Positions 5,681-11,650 of a stretch of DNA of 12,877 bases are shown piece by piece. The stretch is taken from contig PMIW01000089.1 in the NCBI GenBank assembly GCA_003158365.1, forward strand, positions 366 through 13,242. The letters run 5' to 3'. Source of the DNA: Ignavibacteriota bacterium (lineage in GTDB: Bacteria; Bacteroidota; Ignavibacteria; Tepidaquicellales; Tepidaquicellaceae). A program made the translations under genes and the position numbers. Position 1 is the stretch's first letter. Each line of letters begins with the position of its first letter. The notes under the pieces are model-generated. The model did not search any database. It saw only the letters and a list, made by a program, of their open reading frames with translations, and was not told the origin of the DNA.

Positions 5681-8023
5681 TTGAATAATAAAATTAATAT
5701 ATTACATCTTGAGGATTCTATAAACGATTCCGAATTAATATGCTCTCTGATTGAAAGAGGAGGAGTCGGATATGATTATTTTTTGGTGGATAACGAAAAA
5801 GAATATTTGAAAATATTGGAAACTGAAAAAATTGATATTATTTTATGCGATTACAGACTGCCGGATTATAATGGCAGTGAAGCATTAAAGGTTGCAAGAG
5901 AGAAATATTCAAATATTCCGTTCATATTCGTTTCAGGAACTATGGGAGAAGATGCCGCTATTGACTCAATGATAAACGGTGCAACCGATTATGTTCTGAA
6001 AAATAAACTTGAGCGTTTGGTCCCTGCAATAAATAGAGCTATACGCGAACGTGATATTCTGCGTAAGCAGAAAAAAGCAGAAGAGGAATTGCGGGAGAAT
6101 GAAGAACGTTATCGCCTCCTTTTCGAAAACAACTCTGCGTCCATAACCATCATCGATGCAGACACAACCATATCAATGGTAAATGAAGCATATTGTCAAG
6201 CTAGCGGCTATACGCAGAATGAGGTAATTGGAAAAAGCTGGACCATCCAGATACCCCCTGATGATTTAGAACGTTTAAAAGAATATAACCGCCTGCGGAT
6301 GATTGACCCTAAAATGGCTCCTGATAAATATGAATTTACATTCTATAATAAAAACGGCGAAATTAGGCATGCTTTGATGTCAGTCGCAATGTTGCAAAGA
6401 GATAAAAAGATAATAACATCATTTGTTGACATCACCGAGCGAAAACGGGCAGAGGATGCATTGAGAGAATCAGAGACTAAATACAGAAACTTAATCGAAA
6501 CTATGCCCGAAGGTTTTTATCGATCTACACCTGAAGGATATTTTATCGAAGTAAATCCCACTCTTATAAAAATGCTTGGATATGATTGTAAAGAAGAATT
6601 AATGAAAGTAAACATTCCTGAAGAATTATATTTTTCAAGAGATGAAAGAATAGACGGAGTAAATTACAATATAGATTTTGTTCCTGAAACCGATGTTTAC
6701 AGGTTAAAAAAGAAAGACGGCTCGGAAATATGGGTTGAAGACCATTCACGATATATACAGGATAGTTCAGGAAAAATACTTTATCACGAAGGTATTATGC
6801 GCAATATTACAGAATCTCTTCGTGCTCAAAAGGCAATATTGGAAGCTAAAGAAAAAGCAGAAGAAATGAGCAGATTAAAATCAAGTTTCCTTGCAAATAT
6901 GAGCCACGAAATAAGAACTCCTCTTAGCGGAATACTCGGCTTTGCAGAAATATTAAAAAGTGAATTGAAAGACCCCAATTATATTAAATTTGCTGAATTC
7001 ATAGAAAAAAGCGGATACAGGCTGTTGGATACTCTTGACCTTATTCTCAGTTTCTCAAAACTCGAAGCAGAAAAAGTAAATATGAATTATTCTAACGTGC
7101 ATATGGAAGACGTGATAGATGAAGTTATGCAAACCTTTAAAACAGTTGCAAAAAGTAAAAATCTGTTTCTGATAAAAGATACAGGGAATGAAAATATTAT
7201 TAATTATATGGATGAACATTTTTTGAAACAAATAATGAACAATCTCATAAATAATGCCATAAAATATACAGATACCGGAGGCGTTACAGTTATATTGTTA
7301 AAAGAAAATAATAATATTGTAATAAAAATAAAAGATACCGGAATCGGAATTGCTGAAGACAAATACGGAATTGTTTTTGAAGAATTCAGGCAGGAAAGCG
7401 AAGGATTCAACCGAAACTTCGAGGGAACAGGACTTGGTTTATCAATTACAAAAAAGTTCGTGGAACTTATGAAGGGAACAATAAAAGTTGAAAGCGAAGT
7501 TGGCGTGGGTTCAACTTTTACTGTAAAGTTTCCTTATGAAGAAGCACCTGAAACTATTACTATTAAAACAATAAAAGAAGAACCAAAAACAGTCAGAATT
7601 TTACTGCCGCCACCCGGAAAAAAAATATTTTCTATTCTACTTGTAGAAGATGATGAAGTGAACCGGGATTTTACTGCAGTAATTTTAAATGATTATTATA
7701 ATGTCGAGACAGCTGTAAATGGATATGAAGCCATTGATAAAGTAAAAAACAAAATTTATAATGTAATTTTAATGGATATAAATCTGGGTAAAGATATGAA
7801 TGGGATGGTAGTTGTAAGGGAAATCAGAAAATTACCTGGATATGCAAAGACACCAATTGTAGCACTTACGGCATTTGTACTTCCCGGAGACAGAGAAGAA
7901 TTTATTAAAGGAGGTTGCACACATTATCTGGGCAAACCATTTACCCAAAATCAATTATTCAAATTGCTTAATAATATAACCGATAATTTAATGTCTATAC
8001 AAAAAATTAAAAATTCAGGATAG
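5681..8023 (+). CDS. Hybrid kinase: REC-PAS-PAS-HisKA-HATPase-REC
   Basis: A soluble 780-residue hybrid kinase with no membrane segment. The order is receiver 1 (about 5-122; E11/D12, phosphoacceptor D57 in LCDYRLPD, K107), PAS 1 (about 140-255) and PAS 2 (about 262-380, ending GIMRNITE). Then come HisKA with MSHEIRTPLSGILGF (H409), the ATPase domain with N-box NLINNAIKYT (521-530), G1 DTGIGIA (552-558) and G2 GTGLGLSI (582-589), and receiver 2 (about 650-770; D657/D658, D699 in LMDINLG, K752). All phosphotransfer residues are intact. The TTG start at 5681 is the only usual start between the upstream in-frame stop (5654-5656) and receiver 1; the first internal Met (residue 88) would destroy that domain. 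The N-terminal receiver suggests it is controlled by phosphate from another kinase, most simply the one at 2926. No DNA-binding or enzymatic output domain is fused. Confidence 0.93.
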   Translation: MNNKINILHLEDSINDSELICSLIERGGVGYDYFLVDNEKEYLKILETEKIDIILCDYRLPDYNGSEALKVAREKYSNIPFIFVSGTMGEDAAIDSMINGATDYVLKNKLERLVPAINRAIRERDILRKQKKAEEELRENEERYRLLFENNSASITIIDADTTISMVNEAYCQASGYTQNEVIGKSWTIQIPPDDLERLKEYNRLRMIDPKMAPDKYEFTFYNKNGEIRHALMSVAMLQRDKKIITSFVDITERKRAEDALRESETKYRNLIETMPEGFYRSTPEGYFIEVNPTLIKMLGYDCKEELMKVNIPEELYFSRDERIDGVNYNIDFVPETDVYRLKKKDGSEIWVEDHSRYIQDSSGKILYHEGIMRNITESLRAQKAILEAKEKAEEMSRLKSSFLANMSHEIRTPLSGILGFAEILKSELKDPNYIKFAEFIEKSGYRLLDTLDLILSFSKLEAEKVNMNYSNVHMEDVIDEVMQTFKTVAKSKNLFLIKDTGNENIINYMDEHFLKQIMNNLINNAIKYTDTGGVTVILLKENNNIVIKIKDTGIGIAEDKYGIVFEEFRQESEGFNRNFEGTGLGLSITKKFVELMKGTIKVESEVGVGSTFTVKFPYEEAPETITIKTIKEEPKTVRILLPPPGKKIFSILLVEDDEVNRDFTAVILNDYYNVETAVNGYEAIDKVKNKIYNVILMDINLGKDMNGMVVVREIRKLPGYAKTPIVALTAFVLPGDREEFIKGGCTHYLGKPFTQNQLFKLLNNITDNLMSIQKIKNSG

Positions 8024-8055
8024 AAAATCCGCACCTGAAATTAGTATTCCTCTTG

Positions 8056-8080
8056 TCATTTAATCAAAAAAATTAAATGA
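8056..8080. promoter_or_regulatory. 9-bp perfect inverted repeat between hybrid kinase and murI
   Basis: TCATTTAAT (8056-8064) and ATTAAATGA (8072-8080) are perfect reverse complements around the loop CAAAAAA. It lies in the 84-bp gap, 33 bases past the kinase stop and 27 bases before the murI ATG. It could be a weak AT-rich terminator or an operator for murI-pyrE. No clean T-run follows, and the tract after it is repeated TTAA/AATT. Confidence 0.4.
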
Positions 8081-8107
8081 GTATATTTAATTATTAATTA
8101 ATTAATT

Positions 8108-8926
8108 ATGCTTACTCAGAAAAATCTTCACCGGAAACCGATTGGTGTTTTTGACTCGGGAATAGGAGGTCTTACGGTTGCCAGAGCATTGTTTGAACTT
8201 CTGCCGAATGAAAATATCATATACCTCGGTGATACAGCAAGATTGCCCTATGGAACAAAATCAAAAGAAACAGTAATACTATATTCCATCGAATGTTTGA
8301 AATTCCTGCTTTCAAAAAAAGTAAAAATGGTTGTGGTTGCATGTAATACAGCCTCTTCTGTTGCAGTCCCCTTCCTTCAAAAAATAACTAAACTGCCCGT
8401 CGAAGGAGTGCTGAACCCGGGTTCCAAAAGCGCAGCTGAAAGAACAAAGAATAACCGTATAGGTGTAATAGGTACTCTCGGAACTGTCAAGAGCAATGCT
8501 TATAAAAAAGCAATAAAAAAAATCAACCCCGCAGTGAACGTTTATTCTCAGCCCTGCAGCTTGTTTGTTCAGCTTGCCGAGGACGGATGGACGGATAATA
8601 AAATTGCCCTGCTCACTGCGCAGGAATATCTTAAGAACCTGAATAAATGCAATATCGATACATTAATACTCGGTTGTACCCACTACCCTATCCTGAAAAA
8701 AACTATCGGAAAAGTTGTCGGTGAAAATGTAACGCTCATAGATTCCGGTGAGGAAACCGCAAAAGCAGTAAAGCGGACACTTGAAGAAATGAATCTTCTT
8801 AACACACAAAAGAAAAAAGGAATTCATAAATTTTTCGTTACTGATTTTCCCAATAATTTTAAAATAATCAGCGAAAGGTTCCTTGGTAGGAATATAAGAG
8901 ATGTGAAAAAAGTAAAATTATCATAA
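8108..8926 (+). CDS. murI: Glutamate racemase MurI
   Basis: A cytoplasmic, cofactor-independent enzyme that interconverts L- and D-glutamate, supplying D-Glu for peptidoglycan. The 272-residue length is normal for the aspartate/glutamate racemase superfamily. Key segments are intact: VFDSGIGGLTVARAL (14-28, D16-S17 at the active site), YLGDTARLPYG (39-49), VVACNTASSVA (77-87, catalytic C79), and ILGCTHYPIL (187-196, second catalytic C190 with H192). GVIGTLGTVKSNAY (119-132) is also characteristic. A 10-residue extension precedes the first strand. It is followed by pyrE after only 5 bp, so the two probably share a transcript although their pathways differ. The leader is a run of TTAA repeats with no Shine-Dalgarno. 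Confidence 0.97.
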   Translation: MLTQKNLHRKPIGVFDSGIGGLTVARALFELLPNENIIYLGDTARLPYGTKSKETVILYSIECLKFLLSKKVKMVVVACNTASSVAVPFLQKITKLPVEGVLNPGSKSAAERTKNNRIGVIGTLGTVKSNAYKKAIKKINPAVNVYSQPCSLFVQLAEDGWTDNKIALLTAQEYLKNLNKCNIDTLILGCTHYPILKKTIGKVVGENVTLIDSGEETAKAVKRTLEEMNLLNTQKKKGIHKFFVTDFPNNFKIISERFLGRNIRDVKKVKLS

Positions 8927-8931
8927 TCCAA

Positions 8932-9513
8932 ATGACAAACGAAGAAGTTTTAAATATTTTCAAAAAAACAGGTGCATTCCTCGAAGGACATTTTATTCTC
9001 ACCTCGGGATTCCACAGCCCCCATTATTTTCAATGCGCAAAGGTCCTGCAATACCCTGAATATAATACGCTCTTTTCAGCAGAAATTGCGTCTCACTTTT
9101 CAAATTTCAAAATAGATGTGGTTATTACCCCCGCTGTCGGCGGAATCGTTCTCGGAACGGAGGTCGGAAGACTGTTAAATGCCAGAACAATCTTTACCGA
9201 AAGGGAAAACGGCAAGATGACACTAAGAAGAGGATTTGAGATTAATCAAAATGAAAATGTTCTCGTTTGCGAAGACGTTGTTACGACAGGAGGAAGTGTT
9301 TTTGAAGTTATTGAACTTATAAAGGAAAAAAACGCTAATTTAACAGGCGTCGGATTTATTATAGACAGAAGCAACGGAAATGCAGTATTTGGGTGCAATC
9401 AGATGTCTTTGGCTAAAATTGAAGTTATAAAATTTCCACCCGATAATATACCTGTGTGGCTGGCAAAAATACCCGTCACAAAACCCGGAAGCCGTTCTCT
9501 TAAACAATCATAA
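8932..9513 (+). CDS. pyrE: Orotate phosphoribosyltransferase PyrE
   Basis: A cytoplasmic enzyme of de novo pyrimidine synthesis: orotate plus PRPP gives orotidine 5'-phosphate and pyrophosphate. The 193-residue length fits the short bacterial/archaeal form. GHFILTSGFHSPHYFQC (19-35) is the family's N-terminal signature. The phosphate-binding segment PAVGGIVLGTEVG (67-79) and the catalytic flexible loop ERENGKMTLRRGF (90-102) follow. The PRPP motif is VLVCEDVVTTGGS (110-122, acidic pair E114-D115). The end IPVTKPGSR (180-188) is also typical, but the cysteines often found just before it are replaced (IPVWLAK). The ATG lies 5 bp after the murI stop, which argues for co-translation. Confidence 0.96.
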   Translation: MTNEEVLNIFKKTGAFLEGHFILTSGFHSPHYFQCAKVLQYPEYNTLFSAEIASHFSNFKIDVVITPAVGGIVLGTEVGRLLNARTIFTERENGKMTLRRGFEINQNENVLVCEDVVTTGGSVFEVIELIKEKNANLTGVGFIIDRSNGNAVFGCNQMSLAKIEVIKFPPDNIPVWLAKIPVTKPGSRSLKQS

Positions 9514-9645
9514 ATTCTGAATTATGAATGCTTAATTTTAAAAATTACTGATAAATTAATATTTGAAACTTAATACTTTTTTACTTCTATTAGATTCTAA
9601 TTTCTTACTCTAATAACTTTTAAATTCTGACTTCTTAACTCCTTA

Positions 9646-9669
9646 ACTTTTTAAAAAAGTACATTTTTT
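9646..9669 (+). terminator. Weak AT-rich terminator candidate after pyrE
   Basis: ACTTTT and AAAAGT form an A/T-rich stem with only a tiny loop (9646-9660). After a 3-base gap six T follow (9664-9669). It has terminator shape but low stability, so it may be only composition. It is the best candidate I see for ending the murI-pyrE transcript. Confidence 0.25.
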
Positions 9670-9696
9670 GGTGTTTTTAATCATTTTCACAATACA

Positions 9697-9704
9697 TATA
9701 TTTG
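9697..9704 (+). promoter_or_regulatory. Possible Bacteroidota -7 box upstream of the carboxyltransferase gene
   Basis: TATATTTG fits the TAnnTTTG consensus exactly and lies 113 bp before the ATG at 9818. The nearest TTTG that could act as the -33 box ends at 9670, 26 bp upstream, farther than the usual spacing of about 20. The match is therefore only partial. Confidence 0.22.
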
Positions 9705-9817
9705 TATATGATTTTGAATATTCCTTCCTTCAATATCGATACTTTTATTTCTACTTATTTGTTATTCGAACTCAGTTCTAACAAAATAGTACATTATCTA
9801 TTATTCAATATTATTAT

Positions 9818-11521
9818 ATGAAGAAAAAATTATTAATCAGAGACTTAACTTTAAGGGATGGTCAGCAATCACAATTTGCGACCCGCATGACTCAAAAACA
9901 AATAGACAGAGTCTTACCATTTTATAAAGAAGCCAATTTTTATGCCGCTGAAGTATGGGGCGGAGCAGTACCGGATTCCATAATGCGCTATCTCAATGAA
10001 GACCCATGGGAGAGGCTTAAAAAAATCAGAAAGGGTTTTGCCAATAATACAAAATTAACTGCTTTATCGAGAGGTAGAAATTTATTCGGATATAATCCGT
10101 ATCCTGAAAATGTAATCGAAGGCTTTAACCGTCTTGCCGTAAAAAGCGGTATAGATATAATGAGAATCTTCGATGCCCTTAATGACCTCGATAATATGAA
10201 ATCCACAATAGCATACGTTAAAGCAAACGGCGGAATTGCAGATTGTGCTGTTTGTTTTACCGTAGACCCGCATTTTTCATTCTATGAAAAATTCCGTGGT
10301 TTTGTATCGGGCAAAAAACTTCCGGGAAGAATTTTCACGGAAGATTATTTTGTAGATAAGGCAAAGCAGCTTCAGAAAATGGGAGCCGATATAATTTCCA
10401 TTAAAGACATGGCAGGTCTTATTCCTCCCGATGTTGCCGCAAATTTAATCAAAAGGCTGAAAAAGGAAATTAAAGTCCCGATTGATTTGCATACACACTG
10501 CACTCCGGGTTACGGACTTGCGTGCCTTTTAAATGCTATAGTAAACGGCGTAGATATAGTGGATACGGTAATATGGAATTTCTCCGGCGGTCCTGCTGCA
10601 CCCGCCTTCGAACTTGTACAGGTTTTCTGTGATATGCTAAAAATTGATACAGGCGTGAATCTGGATGCGGTTTCGAAAATCAATAAAGAACTTTTTGAAA
10701 TAAGAAAAGAACTCGATAAATTCGATGAAATAAAAATTTTCCCGAAAGAATTTGATATAGCAAATTATAAATTGGAATCCGATATAGAAAAATTATTTAA
10801 GAATGCAATTAAAGCATCTAAGAAAAATAATTTTGAAGAGGTACTTTTCAATTGCCAGGAAATTGAAAAATATTTCAACTTCCCGCCTCCGGATAATAAT
10901 GTAAAAGATGCGGAAATTCCGGGAGGAATGTACACGAATATGCTGGCTCAGTTAAAACAGGCAAAAATGGAAAACTTGCTCGAGAGAGTCTTAAGAACTG
11001 TTCCGGTTGTTCGCCTGGATGCAGGTCTCCCGCCACTCGTAACACCGACAAGCCAGATTGTGGGAGTGCAGGCAGTACAATCTGTAATTTCTGAAAATAA
11101 AGGAAAACCTTTTTACGATAATGTATCATCACAGTTTTTTAATCTGGTAAAAGGTGTCTACGGAAAAACTCCTTTCCCGATTGAAACTAATTTCAGGCAA
11201 AAAATTACAGGTTCAAGAATCGAACAGCCGTATGATGTATCGAAATATGAAAAACCGGAAAATCCTGAATTGCCTGAATTTGAAAATATGAAGCTCGCTA
11301 AAAATGAAAAGGAAGAATTGCTCCTTGACCTCTTCCCTGCTGTTGCAAGCGGTTTTCTAAAAAGAAAAAGAGAAATTGAATATAAAAAAATGCTCGCTGA
11401 ACTTGAAGCATTGAGAGAACTTGAAATAAAAAAAATTCACGAAGAAGCTGAAAAGTATAACAATTTGTCGGAAGATGAAAAGAAAGATATGCTTCTTGAA
11501 GGACTGTATAATAACTGGTAA
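9818..11521 (+). CDS. Pyruvate/oxaloacetate carboxyltransferase subunit (OadA/PycB/5S family), no biotin domain
   Basis: A 567-residue carboxyltransferase that moves CO2 between a biotin carrier and pyruvate/oxaloacetate. The metal-dependent barrel (about 5-300) has the family residues: R13, D14 and Q17 in LTLRDGQQS, EVWGGA (45-50), LNEDPWERL (59-67), R85 in SRGRNLFGY, and FDALND (118-123). The metal-binding Lys is K196 in SIKDMAGL, and the metal His pair is H225/H227 in LHTHC. The conserved second domain has IPGGMYTNMLAQLKQ (367-381) and PPLVTPTSQIVGVQAV (405-420). Three features are odd. The near-universal His of RDAHQS/RDGHQS is Gln16. About 20 extra residues (about 150-175) interrupt the barrel. 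The C-terminus (518-567) is a charged helix where OadA carries its biotin domain, and no biotinylation motif exists. It could be PycB, OadA without carrier, or a transcarboxylase 5S-like subunit; the downstream gene favours the last. Confidence 0.88.
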   Translation: MKKKLLIRDLTLRDGQQSQFATRMTQKQIDRVLPFYKEANFYAAEVWGGAVPDSIMRYLNEDPWERLKKIRKGFANNTKLTALSRGRNLFGYNPYPENVIEGFNRLAVKSGIDIMRIFDALNDLDNMKSTIAYVKANGGIADCAVCFTVDPHFSFYEKFRGFVSGKKLPGRIFTEDYFVDKAKQLQKMGADIISIKDMAGLIPPDVAANLIKRLKKEIKVPIDLHTHCTPGYGLACLLNAIVNGVDIVDTVIWNFSGGPAAPAFELVQVFCDMLKIDTGVNLDAVSKINKELFEIRKELDKFDEIKIFPKEFDIANYKLESDIEKLFKNAIKASKKNNFEEVLFNCQEIEKYFNFPPPDNNVKDAEIPGGMYTNMLAQLKQAKMENLLERVLRTVPVVRLDAGLPPLVTPTSQIVGVQAVQSVISENKGKPFYDNVSSQFFNLVKGVYGKTPFPIETNFRQKITGSRIEQPYDVSKYEKPENPELPEFENMKLAKNEKEELLLDLFPAVASGFLKRKREIEYKKMLAELEALRELEIKKIHEEAEKYNNLSEDEKKDMLLEGLYNNW

Positions 11522-11522
11522 T

Positions 11523-11547
11523 CACTGATTAATTGATTACACTGATT
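11523..11547. repeat. CACTGATT direct repeat after the carboxyltransferase stop
   Basis: CACTGATT occurs at 11523-11530 and 11540-11547, 17 bp apart. TAATCA (11519-11524, including the stop codon) also pairs with TGATTA (11534-11539). The rest of the 129-bp gap before the next gene is A/T-rich with no gene, no convincing terminator and no clear promoter, so readthrough into the next gene is plausible. Confidence 0.35.
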
Positions 11548-11650
11548 TTAAATTTTGATTTTTAATATTTAATATTCAGGATAAAACTAAAATCTAAATA
11601 AAAAACAGAAATCTCTAAATAGAAATTTTATTAAATAAATAATAATTACG

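Larger units (their letters stand above)
9514..9817. other. 304-bp T-rich gene-free spacer upstream of the carboxyltransferase pair
   Basis: I find no gene on either strand. The + strand is strongly pyrimidine-biased from about 9570 to 9660, with loose repeats of CTTCTTA/CTCCTTA type. AT palindromes cluster here: a 15-bp one at 9533-9547 (TAATTTT, A, AAAATTA), ATTAGA-T-TCTAAT at 9589-9601, and ACTTTTT-A-AAAAAGT at 9646-9660 followed by a T-run. TATATTTG at 9697-9704 matches the Bacteroidota -7 box. The likely content is the pyrE transcript end plus the promoter and a leader of about 100 nt for the next gene. Confidence 0.65.

Noticed and set aside
8081..8107. TTAA/AATT repeats before murI, considered as a microsatellite or origin-like element
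   Set aside because: Short and imperfect, and expected in leaders of this AT-rich genome; no DnaA-box-like sequence nearby.
11522..11650. The gap between the carboxyltransferase genes, checked for a small biotin carrier gene or remnant
   Set aside because: Only 129 bp, with no open frame of useful length and no MKM-like coding sequence on either strand.
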